A DNA stretch of 64,000 nucleotides from Anoxybacillus flavithermus. GTDB lineage: Bacteria; Bacillota; Bacilli; Bacillales; Anoxybacillaceae. A program made the translations under genes and the position numbers. Of the stretch, positions 53,864-61,206 are shown in pieces. The stretch's first letter is position 1, and each line of letters begins with the position of its first letter. Where the stretch lies: assembly GCF_002742685.1 (NCBI RefSeq), contig NZ_PEDM01000005.1:1-64000 (forward strand), read 5' to 3'. The notes below the pieces were generated by a model, which saw only the letters and a program-made list of their open reading frames with translations, had not been told where the DNA came from and ran no database searches.

Positions 53864-54048
53864 CCACTCACCTCCATCTTCAATCGTTCTTTCGCTTCAT
53901 TAAGCCTTTTTCTAAACTCAGCCCTCGCCTCTTCGGCTCGCTGTCTTGCGATTTGCGCGCACTCGCAATCACAAGGAGTGTAAGAAAATGCTCCTGGTAT
54001 CACTTCTTTGAGCGAATATCCTTTTCCAAAACACTTTTGACACATCAC
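53860..54048 (-). CDS. Small zinc-ribbon-like protein
   Basis: 62 aa. CQKCFGKGYS followed by YTPCDCECAQIA gives two cysteine clusters able to bind zinc, then a charged helix. It follows the helicase loader by 3 nt. Unknown function. Confidence 0.65.
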   Translation of the reverse strand: MMCQKCFGKGYSLKEVIPGAFSYTPCDCECAQIARQRAEEARAEFRKRLNEAKERLKMEVSG

Positions 54049-54051
54049 TTT

Positions 54052-54936
54052 TCACCCTCTTTTTTGTAATCGAAAATCTTCTCCTTCTACTTCAAGGAGA
54101 TACGAACCGCATTGTCCTATCAATCTACTTGCCGCAGCATATCCGATTTTTTCGCTCAATGTTCCACGGTCTTCGTTAGAGTTGAACACGATTGGCTTTT
54201 GCTTTCTATAGCGTTCATTGATGATTTGGTAGTACAACGCTTCTTTCGCTTCCGACCATTTCGCTTTGCCGATGTCATCCCAGACAAGAACGTCTGCATG
54301 GATCGCGCTGTATAGAAGCCGGTTCAACGTATCCCCTTCATCGTTCATCATTTTTGCTTGAATCAACTCGTCCATGAATATGACATCTGAAACGATGAGT
54401 ACGTTGAATCCATCCTTGATGAGCCGTTTGGCCAACGCGATTTGCAAATGAGTTTTGCCGACGCCGAAGTTGTTGTGCTTCTGCTTCATCGGTGCACGTT
54501 CATGATGCGGAAGCTCTCGCAATCGCTGTTCACCAACGACTGCGATAAAGCCAAGATTGTGTTTCGCGATCACTTTTTCTCCGCCGTCCTTCTTGAACTC
54601 GTTCATATATTCAAGCGTCGTATCATACATGGATTGTTGATACGGTGTTGATCTCTTGAAATTCTCGAAATTCGCGTGCACAAATTCCTCTGGAATGAGC
54701 GCCTGCTTGAATCTGCGTCTCCAAGCTTTCCGTTCCCTGCAATCACAAAAACTTGCAAACTCATATCCTCGTTCATCTTGCTTGATAACTAACTCCGTAT
54801 CTTTGCAAACAGGGCACTCATGATCCTCCCCATGCTCGTCTGGCTGCTTCGGCTTCTCGGAGGACTTGTTCATATGACTTGCCGCCTTCTTTTGCAGATC
54901 GGCCAACACCTCGGCGATGCTTGCGAACCGTGCCAT
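54052..54936 (-). CDS. DnaC/DnaI-like helicase loader
   Basis: 294 aa. A zinc-binding segment (CPVCKDTE...FCDCRE, about 41-68) precedes an AAA+ ATPase with Walker A FGVGKTHLQIALAKRL (about 152-167), Walker B VLVWDDIG and sensor FNSNEDRG. It loads the host replicative helicase at the phage origin. Start ATG at 54936 has AAAAGGGGGA; it begins 119 nt inside the initiator gene. Confidence 0.92.
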   Translation of the reverse strand: MARFASIAEVLADLQKKAASHMNKSSEKPKQPDEHGEDHECPVCKDTELVIKQDERGYEFASFCDCRERKAWRRRFKQALIPEEFVHANFENFKRSTPYQQSMYDTTLEYMNEFKKDGGEKVIAKHNLGFIAVVGEQRLRELPHHERAPMKQKHNNFGVGKTHLQIALAKRLIKDGFNVLIVSDVIFMDELIQAKMMNDEGDTLNRLLYSAIHADVLVWDDIGKAKWSEAKEALYYQIINERYRKQKPIVFNSNEDRGTLSEKIGYAAASRLIGQCGSYLLEVEGEDFRLQKRG

Positions 54937-55660
54937 CGGTATCCCCCTTTTCTAAATCTTCAATAGTTCGAATCCCTTGCTTTCTCCATCTGTTCAATTT
55001 GTTATACACAAACTTCCATGTCTTACCGTTTCCGCGCGCTGCATCTTTAATAGCTTCTGCGATCATCTCTTCTGGATTGGTAAAACCAAAATTATCAATC
55101 ACGTCCTGAATATCCTCACGTAAAAATTCTGTGATGTCGTCTTTCTCCAAGATTTTGCTCTTTTGCAGAAGATCTAAAATTTTGTCCACGGTATTTTCAT
55201 CATCCTCTTTATCTTTATTTAAATTTTTATTTATATTATTTATTTCTTGGTAAGCGAATTCGCTTACTGTAGTGTCAGCAATTTCGCTTACTCTAGAGTA
55301 AGCAATTTCGCTTACTGTACTTTCTTTCGCTGACTGTAAGTGCCAAGTGTCATAATCCTTGTTAAACGCCAACTTTCTTGGCTTCGAATAAGTGCCTTCC
55401 TCAGTAACGATGATGATGTTGCTTTCAATTAACTTGTCTAACTCTTGCTTTAATCGTTGCTTATGCACGCCAGTAGCTTCAGCAAGAAAGTTTAAAGACA
55501 TCGCATGATCTTTACGATTAAACCCATAAGTATATCGCCATATCACGAAAATCAATCGAAACTGAGTTGGGCTGAGCTTGGTCAGCGCCAGATGTTCTAA
55601 GATTTCGTTTGCAATTTTGGTATATCCGTTCTCAAGCTGTACGTCTGCCAAGCTCAACAC
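54818..55660 (-). CDS. Phage replication initiator (replisome organiser, RepO/DnaD-like)
   Basis: 280 aa. The N-terminal part is a Rep_O-type winged helix (GYTKIANEILEHLALTKLSPTQFRLIFVIWRYTYGFNRK). The middle holds a Val-Ser-Glu-rich segment (TVSEIAYSRVSEIADTTVSEF, split by repeats in the DNA), and the C-terminus resembles DnaD domain 2 (TWKFVYNKLNRWRKQGI). It should bind its own gene and recruit the loader encoded next. Confidence 0.9.
   Translation of the reverse strand: MLSLADVQLENGYTKIANEILEHLALTKLSPTQFRLIFVIWRYTYGFNRKDHAMSLNFLAEATGVHKQRLKQELDKLIESNIIIVTEEGTYSKPRKLAFNKDYDTWHLQSAKESTVSEIAYSRVSEIADTTVSEFAYQEINNINKNLNKDKEDDENTVDKILDLLQKSKILEKDDITEFLREDIQDVIDNFGFTNPEEMIAEAIKDAARGNGKTWKFVYNKLNRWRKQGIRTIEDLEKGDTDGTVRKHRRGVGRSAKEGGKSYEQVLREAEAARRAWGGS
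55209..55340. other. Putative phage replication origin (iterons plus AT-rich stretch)
   Basis: Inside the initiator gene, GCRAWTTCGCTTACT-type repeats start at about 55253, 55278 and 55302, with a degenerate fourth copy after 55321; spacing is about 24 bp. The first contains a perfect 18-bp palindrome, GTAAGCGAATTCGCTTAC (55250-55267). A very AT-rich 40-bp stretch (55209-55247) adjoins. This is the layout of lambdoid-type origins within O genes. Confidence 0.75.
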
Positions 55661-55663
55661 CTC

Positions 55664-55831
55664 CTATTTCTTGATACAAATAACATATGAACCCTCAACC
55701 CTAACGGGCTTTAGATTAGGATGGCTGCTTTTGACATATCCCTTGATGTACTCGATGTAGAGCTTCTTGTTGCTCCCAGCCATCCATTTGTAGCAGTGTG
55801 GAATGCTTACTCTATATTCCACAGGTTTCAT
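55664..55831 (-). CDS. Small conserved-looking phage protein upstream of the initiator
   Basis: 55 aa (MKPVEYRVSIPHCYKWMAGSNK...). ATG at 55831 follows the RecT stop by one base (TGATATG), with AGGGAAC upstream. Basic, one Cys in PHCYKW and one near the end; no domain recognised. Confidence 0.62.
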   Translation of the reverse strand: MKPVEYRVSIPHCYKWMAGSNKKLYIEYIKGYVKSSHPNLKPVRVEGSYVICIKK

Positions 55832-55832
55832 A

Positions 55833-56780
55833 TCAATCTAAGTTCCCTTGTTCGAATTCATCGAATGAGAACTGAAGGTTTTCTGGGTCGAACGATTCTT
55901 GTTTTTGTACAGCGGACTGTCTAGTTTGATGTTCCATATCAATAAACTTTGACAGAGCTACAAGTTGCTGGAGCGTTAGCTCATTTGGCTTTTTGTTAAA
56001 ATGCTTCACAATGAGTTGTTTCAAATCATCTTTTGTCATACCGTATTGCTGCAGTTTTGCATGAATTTCATCCCAGCGTTTTTTCGTTTCAGCTTCCGGG
56101 TCAATGAATTCATCATCATTTACTTCAACAACGTTCGTATTAGGAGTAATATCAATTCGTTGACGCGGTTCATAAGAAGCTGTTGTATCTAATGTGTTTC
56201 CAGAGACGGGCTCATCCTCCGCGATTTCAATGCCATATTGAAGTTTGGCTGCGCGTTTCATGAGATGCTTTTTAAACATGTCATTGAACCATTCTTTCCA
56301 CATATGAGCATTTCGACCTTTTAACATATGCTCGACTTCATTTACTTCCATAATGACGATCACGTCGTCAAAACCTTCACGTTTTGCGATTGCGTAACCG
56401 CCTACTACCTTTCCTCGAGGAAAACCAATTTCATGTGTGATTTCTTTTGTTTTCGCATTGAATTTGAATTCGTCGTTTTCATGAACAAGCTGGCATTCTA
56501 TGCCTTTATAACCTTCTGTCCGGCGTGCTAAGTAAAGGATTCCTTCAACAGCGATTTGAATGCTCATTGTCGGACCTTCTTTACCGTTATAAACAATGCA
56601 ATGAATATGATTCAGAAACGGATTCAGTCCTGAGTTGACACAAGTTTGAACAAACAGCGCAAACTGTTCATTTGTTGTTCCGCGTGCGATTGTAGCTTTT
56701 AACGTGTCCAATTCTGTTTGCGTGAAATTGCCGACTACAACTTGAGTATTGACTGGAGCTAATTGTGTCTGTTTACTCAT
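55833..56780 (-). CDS. Single-strand annealing recombinase, Bet/RecT family
   Basis: 315 aa. NPFLNHIHCIVYNGKEGPTMSIQIAVEGILYLARR and the later MWKEWFNDMFKKHLMKRAAKLQYG are the RecT/Bet core. It anneals complementary single strands during phage recombination. The C-terminal 100 residues are acidic and may bind single-strand-binding protein. Overlaps the SbcC-like gene by 8 nt. Confidence 0.92.
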   Translation of the reverse strand: MSKQTQLAPVNTQVVVGNFTQTELDTLKATIARGTTNEQFALFVQTCVNSGLNPFLNHIHCIVYNGKEGPTMSIQIAVEGILYLARRTEGYKGIECQLVHENDEFKFNAKTKEITHEIGFPRGKVVGGYAIAKREGFDDVIVIMEVNEVEHMLKGRNAHMWKEWFNDMFKKHLMKRAAKLQYGIEIAEDEPVSGNTLDTTASYEPRQRIDITPNTNVVEVNDDEFIDPEAETKKRWDEIHAKLQQYGMTKDDLKQLIVKHFNKKPNELTLQQLVALSKFIDMEHQTRQSAVQKQESFDPENLQFSFDEFEQGNLD

Positions 56781-58296
56781 TTACAACTTCCTCCTTCAAA
56801 GAAACGTTTTTAATTTCAAAATCTGTATCAACAACCCGGGCCACAATAAGTTGTCCGGACGGTTTAGCGAAAGAAAGAATGCTTTCCGCATTGTCTACAA
56901 ACGTTGGGGCAATAACGCCAGACTGTTTACTAAGAACCTCAATCAATTCAAGGCCACATTTGATTTTTTCAGCCGTTGACAGTTTGCTGTAAGGTTTGCC
57001 ATCCATTTCGATTTCGAATGTATCTCTGAGCTCTCCATTCTTCTGTTCCTCATAAAGACGAACAGAAATTTTCTCAAACAGCTTGTCTACTTTTTGAACC
57101 ATGAGCTCTGCTTGTTTAGAACGGAATTCTTTGACCGCATCGATTAGCGAGAGAGAATCATTTCGTTCCTGGCGAATAATTTCAAGTTGTTGTTTAGATG
57201 ATTCAATTTCTTGTTTTAACTGTTCAACTTGTGAGTGTTGCTGAATTTGTCCCTTCAATTCAAGAATCCGTGCATCAATTTCAGTCGTATCAATCGGCTG
57301 TACTTCAACAACCGGCAATTGTTTTAGTTGCTCTATCAAAGTGTTATATTGCTCAACCATCAGTTTGCCGATTTCCACTTCCTTTTTCAAACGGGCTGTT
57401 TTGTTTGCTTTCACTTTTTCGATTGCTTCATCATTCAACGGTTGACCGCATGTATGGCAATTCTCCTGGATTGTCTCTGCTTGAATTTGTGCAGCAATCT
57501 CTTTCTGGCGAAGAATATTTTGTTTTACCACTTGAATGTCTTTTTCCAAACCAGCACGCTTGAGTTGAATCTCACGCTGCGGAAGTAAATGTTCATCCAT
57601 TTTGAAACGTTTTTCTTGTAGAGACTTTAGTTCAGCTTGTAGAGCAGAAATATCGGAAATGTTCTCCCTGAACTTTTCTAATTGTTCTGTAAGGGTTCTG
57701 ACGCGTTCGCTCGCTCTCACATATTCGGTATCTCGTTTCCGATAGCGTTCACGGTGAATTTTTTCGATGTCATCCAAAGAGTGTTTTTTAAGTTGCGTTT
57801 CCAACTCATTTGCTCTAATTTTGCTCATAGCAGCAAGAACTTCTTTATTCAGTGGCTCACTCACGTATTGAAGTAATTGTTTACGCTGTTCTTGCCAATG
57901 CTGGGTGAAAAAAAATATTGGATTGAAAAGAGATAAAAACAAATCTTTATCAAATAGAGAAACTACCAACTCGTTAAACTTCGTTGCTTTCTCCGGAACT
58001 TCGTTGATGTAATACTTTGCCGTTTTCTTTTGAGAGCGACCAAGAAGAATTTGTTTATCATCAACTTGCAAGAGTAACTCAACTTTCGTTTCTGCATCGT
58101 CTTCACCGATCGGCTTCGGCTCCAATTTGTTCCCCATGATGTCCGTTCCGTAAAGTAACCAAGTGATAGCATCGCCAATTGAAGACTTTCCAGCACCATT
58201 TCGGCCTTGAATATTTGTAATGTCACCAAACTCAATTTCCAACGTTGCATGATTTTTAAAATTTGCTAACGACATTTTTTTGAAGGTAATCACCAT
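56773..58296 (-). CDS. SbcC/Rad50-like ATPase with zinc hook
   Basis: 507 aa. Walker A GRNGAGKSS (31-39); long coiled coils on both sides of a CHTCGQ zinc-hook motif (about 279-284); ABC-type signature KLSTAEKIKCGLELIEVL at about 435; a Walker B-like TFVDNAESIL at about 464 in which Asn-Ala-Glu replaces the usual Glu-Ala/Pro pattern. It is about half the length of SbcC. In place of a nuclease it is paired with Bet/RecT; no SbcD, YqaJ or lambda Exo homologue was found nearby. Confidence 0.87.
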   Translation of the reverse strand: MVITFKKMSLANFKNHATLEIEFGDITNIQGRNGAGKSSIGDAITWLLYGTDIMGNKLEPKPIGEDDAETKVELLLQVDDKQILLGRSQKKTAKYYINEVPEKATKFNELVVSLFDKDLFLSLFNPIFFFTQHWQEQRKQLLQYVSEPLNKEVLAAMSKIRANELETQLKKHSLDDIEKIHRERYRKRDTEYVRASERVRTLTEQLEKFRENISDISALQAELKSLQEKRFKMDEHLLPQREIQLKRAGLEKDIQVVKQNILRQKEIAAQIQAETIQENCHTCGQPLNDEAIEKVKANKTARLKKEVEIGKLMVEQYNTLIEQLKQLPVVEVQPIDTTEIDARILELKGQIQQHSQVEQLKQEIESSKQQLEIIRQERNDSLSLIDAVKEFRSKQAELMVQKVDKLFEKISVRLYEEQKNGELRDTFEIEMDGKPYSKLSTAEKIKCGLELIEVLSKQSGVIAPTFVDNAESILSFAKPSGQLIVARVVDTDFEIKNVSLKEEVVNE

Positions 58297-58384
58297 TGCT
58301 CATTAATCTCCTCTCTATTGATTTCATAAGGCGATTCCTGTACTATGTAAGTAACTGCTCAAAGTAAGGAATCACCTTTTTCCG

Positions 58385-58414
58385 AAACGTCTCACTCCGC
58401 CAAGTGAGGCGTTT
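58385..58414. repeat. Inverted repeat, terminator-like
   Basis: AAACGtCTCACT-ccgcca-AGTGAGgCGTTT followed by TTC on the plus strand, immediately after the stop of the small zinc-finger gene. The 119-nt gap 58297-58415 has no gene. Confidence 0.7.
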
Positions 58415-58415
58415 T

Positions 58416-58625
58416 TCATTCTCCAGCTGTTTTTGCGAAGCCGATTTCCGCGCAAAAATCATATGCGCAATCACGGCTTTCATGGAGCATCTCGCCGCCT
58501 GGCAATTCGATGATTTCGTCTCCTTCATAGATCTCATGGCCGCATCCGGCGCAGTAGCCAACCACACGCGCATGTTGTGGATCTCGTATCGGATGACGGT
58601 CGGATATCATGAAGTTTTCAACCAC
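58416..58625 (-). CDS. Small zinc-finger protein (YqaI-like)
   Basis: 69 aa with CAGCGHEIYEGDEII, a CxxC knuckle, and further Cys residues in ESRDCAYDFC. The composition resembles YqaI-type phage proteins. GTG start at 58625 behind GAGGTGA. Overlaps the upstream gene by 19 nt. Confidence 0.72.
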   Translation of the reverse strand: MVENFMISDRHPIRDPQHARVVGYCAGCGHEIYEGDEIIELPGGEMLHESRDCAYDFCAEIGFAKTAGE

Positions 58626-58984
58626 TCTGCTTCACCTCGCTTTTGTCTGAGCATTTGACGCCTTTTCATCACCGCTTTCCGACTTCTGCCGAGTGCTTCA
58701 GCAATCTCATCAGCCGTTTTCCTTCCGTAGTGTTCCAGCAAGTATCGGTCTTCGTCGTCCGTCCACTTGCGCTTTACTCCACGCCCTTGCGGTAGTTTCA
58801 CTCGTTTCGGCTGCTGCTTCTCGCCGTCAAGTTTTTTGCCTATTATTCGAATCTGTCGCCCGAGTGGGCACGTTCCGCATACGTGAATACCGATATTCAC
58901 CGTGCCGATATGCTCGCACCCGTCGCATCGATCCAGCAATTTTGAGAGTTGTAGCCGCAATCTTTTTTTCTGCTCGCGTGTCAT
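58607..58984 (-). CDS. Zinc-ribbon plus Myb/SANT-like HTH phage protein
   Basis: 125 aa. An N-terminal CDGCEH...CGTCPLG zinc ribbon (about 19-41) is followed by a Myb-like tri-helix (RKWTDDEDRYLLEHYGRKTADEIAEALGRSRKAVMKRR). A DNA-binding regulator is likely. ATG at 58984 has a perfect AAAGGAGGTG. Confidence 0.8.
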   Translation of the reverse strand: MTREQKKRLRLQLSKLLDRCDGCEHIGTVNIGIHVCGTCPLGRQIRIIGKKLDGEKQQPKRVKLPQGRGVKRKWTDDEDRYLLEHYGRKTADEIAEALGRSRKAVMKRRQMLRQKRGEAEWLKTS

Positions 58985-59148
58985 GTCCACACCTCCTTTC
59001 GCATAGTATGTAGTAGATGTGCTAGCGCACATCGTCAAGCGCAAGAACGCTGAACGGGGGATGGGTGACTCTCAGCGCTCCTGCACCTGACGACAGGCAC
59101 TAGACCTGCCGTATGGTCGTGTTGTACAATAGATATGTGCGTGTTAGG

Positions 59149-59313
59149 CTAGCGTTGCCGCGCTGGCCGTTTTTCTTGTTGTAGCTCACGCAACCTTTGT
59201 TTCATTCGGTACTCAAACACCATGATGTGGAACGGATTGTTCCGCATCACCTCACAAACTCTCCGAATCTCTGAAACTTTCATTAAACGAGTAGTGAAGA
59301 AACGTACACTCAT
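59149..59313 (-). CDS. Small basic phage protein
   Basis: 54 aa (MSVRFFTTRLMKVSEIRRVCEV...), Arg-rich, ending RPARQR. The ATG overlaps the stop of the upstream gene (TGATG) and GAAAGGGG lies in front. Unrecognised. The 164 nt downstream to 58985 contain no gene apart from weak hairpins. Confidence 0.6.
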   Translation of the reverse strand: MSVRFFTTRLMKVSEIRRVCEVMRNNPFHIMVFEYRMKQRLRELQQEKRPARQR

Positions 59314-59576
59314 CACTCATTCCCCTTTCTTGCTACAACTGCAATATCAATCCCTTTCTCACGCAGCGTTTCCACGATTTTCACCAATTCATCGTGCCGT
59401 TCTTTCCGTTTGATAAGCTCGTCCAAATCTCGCTTGCAGCGAAGGAATTCCTCCGCCCATTTCTCTGCTTCGTCAAAGCGACCGTGTATCAATTCCAACC
59501 TTGCTTGTAATAAACACAATGCGCCGAAATTGACCAGCTTCTTCGCCAAGTGACGGTCTTTTTCTAATACGTTCAT
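59313..59576 (-). CDS. Hypothetical helical phage protein
   Basis: 87 aa, predicted all-helical (RFDEAEKWAEEFLRCKRDLDELIKRKERHDEL). ATGA overlap with the preceding gene. No family recognised; part of the early operon. Confidence 0.65.
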   Translation of the reverse strand: MNVLEKDRHLAKKLVNFGALCLLQARLELIHGRFDEAEKWAEEFLRCKRDLDELIKRKERHDELVKIVETLREKGIDIAVVARKGNE

Positions 59577-59869
59577 TGCTTCATCTCCTCTCGGAGTCGA
59601 AGCCCGAACCGTTCAGGATACTTCTTGATTGCTTCAAGCACCGTTCCTAACGTCACAACGTTTTCGTGCAGTAACCCTTTATCGTCATCGAATGTTACTT
59701 CCGTAATAATGTTGCGATCCAAATCCAACACACTCACAACGTATAGTGGTGGTACAGCGTCAAATTCCAAAATGGACGATTGAATGATTTGCGGTTGTTT
59801 ATAGAGCGCATTTACATGGTTACGTACAAACACCGGAAGCTCATCGAACGAGATACGTTTAATTTTCAT
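59573..59869 (-). CDS. Hypothetical early phage protein
   Basis: 98 aa, mixed alpha/beta (ISFDELPVFVRNHVNALYKQPQIIQSSILEF). Overlaps both neighbours (4 and 11 nt), which supports translation. Unrecognised. Confidence 0.65.
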   Translation of the reverse strand: MKIKRISFDELPVFVRNHVNALYKQPQIIQSSILEFDAVPPLYVVSVLDLDRNIITEVTFDDDKGLLHENVVTLGTVLEAIKKYPERFGLRLREEMKQ

Positions 59870-60113
59870 TGTTATCCCCCTTCATTTCTTGCTCTTTCTG
59901 CTTTCTGCGCTTTTCATTTTCCTTGACCATCCGAATATAAATTTCGATAAAGTTATCTAGCGCTTCTTTTGACGGTTCTTTCCGTTCGCCTACGCACCGC
60001 ACGACTACTTCTGGCGGCTTCATCGTTCTTTTTCGTTTTTTCACGTTGACCATCTCCTTTGTAGGAGATGTATGCGACGAATCATCGTGTACAACATTCT
60101 GAATTTCCGACAT
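59859..60113 (-). CDS. Hypothetical basic phage protein
   Basis: 84 aa, strongly charged, with a KKRKRTMKPPEVVVR segment and a terminal Lys/Glu helix. Start behind CAGGAGGG. It is divergent from the plus-strand gene at 60189, and the region between holds the hairpin element. Confidence 0.65.
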   Translation of the reverse strand: MSEIQNVVHDDSSHTSPTKEMVNVKKRKRTMKPPEVVVRCVGERKEPSKEALDNFIEIYIRMVKENEKRRKQKEQEMKGDNNEN

Positions 60114-60145
60114 TTTATTTCCCTCCTGTCAGTTTGTAGGAATTC

Positions 60146-60181
60146 CCTCCCTTCGTGTCGAATAGTGGCGGAGAAGGGAGG
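60146..60181 (+). promoter_or_regulatory. Shine-Dalgarno-sequestering hairpin, copy 1
   Basis: CCTCCCTTC (60146-60154) pairs perfectly with GAAGGGAGG (60173-60181), which holds the ribosome binding site of the gene at 60189. Inside, TGTC pairs with GGCG (two G-U pairs) and closes a 7-nt loop GAATAGT. A homologous element lies at 60894-60925. Confidence 0.65.
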
Positions 60182-60188
60182 TGAGACC

Positions 60189-60389
60189 GTGTTAAAAAAC
60201 ATAGACCCTGAAAAATTTGCTTTAGCTGTTATTAGCTCAGTCTCCACAAATGGCGACTCTCCAGAAACTATTGCGAAAGAAAAACTAAAACTATACGTTG
60301 CTGCGTTTGAAGAAGCAGTAAATTACAACAAAACGGTTATTGCAGAAAACAAAGGACAAGCCTTAAAGGAGTTTTACAGCAGTAAATAG
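60189..60389 (+). CDS. Small plus-strand early-region protein
   Basis: 66 aa (MLKNIDPEKFALAVISSVSTNGDSP...). GTG start 7 nt after GGGAGGTGA. Predicted helical; no family recognised. It reads against the surrounding minus-strand early operon and is preceded by the hairpin element, whose right arm is its ribosome binding site. Confidence 0.72.
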   Translation: MLKNIDPEKFALAVISSVSTNGDSPETIAKEKLKLYVAAFEEAVNYNKTVIAENKGQALKEFYSSK

Positions 60390-60394
60390 AACTT

Positions 60395-60532
60395 TTACTC
60401 TTCATAATGGGAGAGGATGATCTTTGCGATAACGTAAAGGTCTTCTTCGTCCCATCCTTTTTCGTAGGCGAATTGCAAAAGTTCTTTTGCTTTTGTGAGC
60501 GTTTCGTTCGGTAGTTTAATCATGTCTTTCAT
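60395..60532 (-). CDS. Small early phage protein
   Basis: 45 aa (MKDMIKLPNETLTKAKELLQFAYEKGW...), acidic and helical. ATG at 60532 behind GAGGTGAGAGGG. Ends 5 nt from the convergent plus-strand gene. Confidence 0.62.
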   Translation of the reverse strand: MKDMIKLPNETLTKAKELLQFAYEKGWDEEDLYVIAKIILSHYEE

Positions 60533-60538
60533 TCCCTC

Positions 60539-60694
60539 TCACCTCACCGATATGAGTTGCATCGCCGCAATCACAAAAGCTAATTCCCTTCGATCAGACC
60601 GTTCGATGAAGTGTTCTGCTTCATCAACGGTCCAGCCTAAATGTTCAACAAACTGGGCGACAAGCTTCTTTTGTAACGAAACGTTAACTCTCAC
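60539..60694 (-). CDS. Small early phage protein
   Basis: 51 aa (MRVNVSLQKKLVAQFVEHLGWTVDEAEHFI...). GTG start at 60694 with AAAGGAGGGG upstream. The DEAEHFIERSDRRELAFVI part is helical. Unrecognised; 6 nt before the next gene. Confidence 0.62.
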   Translation of the reverse strand: MRVNVSLQKKLVAQFVEHLGWTVDEAEHFIERSDRRELAFVIAAMQLISVR

Positions 60695-60719
60695 TAACCA
60701 CCCCTCCTTTTGCTCCGAG

Positions 60720-60848
60720 TTAACTGATTTCAACTTCCACAAAAAGAGTGCAGCGTGCGCTGTGCTCTTTTTCAATTTCGAGTAGTTGCTCGACAATCCG
60801 TTTTGCTTCTTCCACGTTTGAGCAAGATAGTTTTACTTTTACTTCCAT
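60720..60848 (-). CDS. Small early phage protein
   Basis: 42 aa (MEVKVKLSCSNVEEAKRIVEQL...), a beta-alpha-beta pattern. ATG at 60848 has GGTGAGGGG directly upstream. Unrecognised. Confidence 0.6.
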   Translation of the reverse strand: MEVKVKLSCSNVEEAKRIVEQLLEIEKEHSARCTLFVEVEIS

Positions 60849-60893
60849 TCCCCTCACCCCCTTTCACGCGGTTTGTTATTTCAGGATTTTCCT

Positions 60894-60925
60894 CCTCCTT
60901 GTCGAATGGTGACAATGAAAGGAGG
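60894..60925 (+). promoter_or_regulatory. Shine-Dalgarno-sequestering hairpin, copy 2
   Basis: CCTCCTT (60894-60900) pairs with AAGGAGG (60919-60925), the ribosome binding site of the gene at 60934. An inner stem TTGTC/GACAA closes a 7-nt loop GAATGGT. Same design and about 45 nt of homology with the element at 60146-60181, with different stem sequences. Confidence 0.65.
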
Positions 60926-60933
60926 TGAATAAG

Positions 60934-61206
60934 TTGATAACTTTTGCCGAAGTAAAATGCTACAATTGTGAAAATTCTTTCCCTGTTTACTGGAACAACT
61001 GGGAAAAGAACTTGCCTATCCGTTGCCCTTTTTGTATTGCTAGTTTTAATGAAAAATTTACAGAAATGCTTAAACATTCGTTAGGTACAGTAAACGAATT
61101 AAACAAAGAGCTTAGAAGTCGTCACAGCGACGGGTCTCACGACTTGTTCCAAGTCGATTTCAAACATGTATACGTTCCAATCGATAAATATCGCTTAGAT
61201 GATTAA
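60934..61206 (+). CDS. Small plus-strand zinc-ribbon protein
   Basis: 90 aa. VKCYNCENSFPVYWNNWEK and IRCPFCIASF give a two-knuckle zinc ribbon (about residues 8-33); the rest is charged. The TTG start at 60934 is placed after AAAGGAGGTGA; the GTG at 60925 is part of that site. Unknown function. It reads against the early operon and overlaps the convergent gene at 61160 by 47 nt. Confidence 0.74.
   Translation: MITFAEVKCYNCENSFPVYWNNWEKNLPIRCPFCIASFNEKFTEMLKHSLGTVNELNKELRSRHSDGSHDLFQVDFKHVYVPIDKYRLDD

Noticed and set aside
58343-58573. Minus-strand open frame overlapping the small zinc-finger gene
   Set aside because: The alternative frame at 58416-58625 has cysteine knuckles, a good start and proper coupling to its neighbour; both cannot be real.
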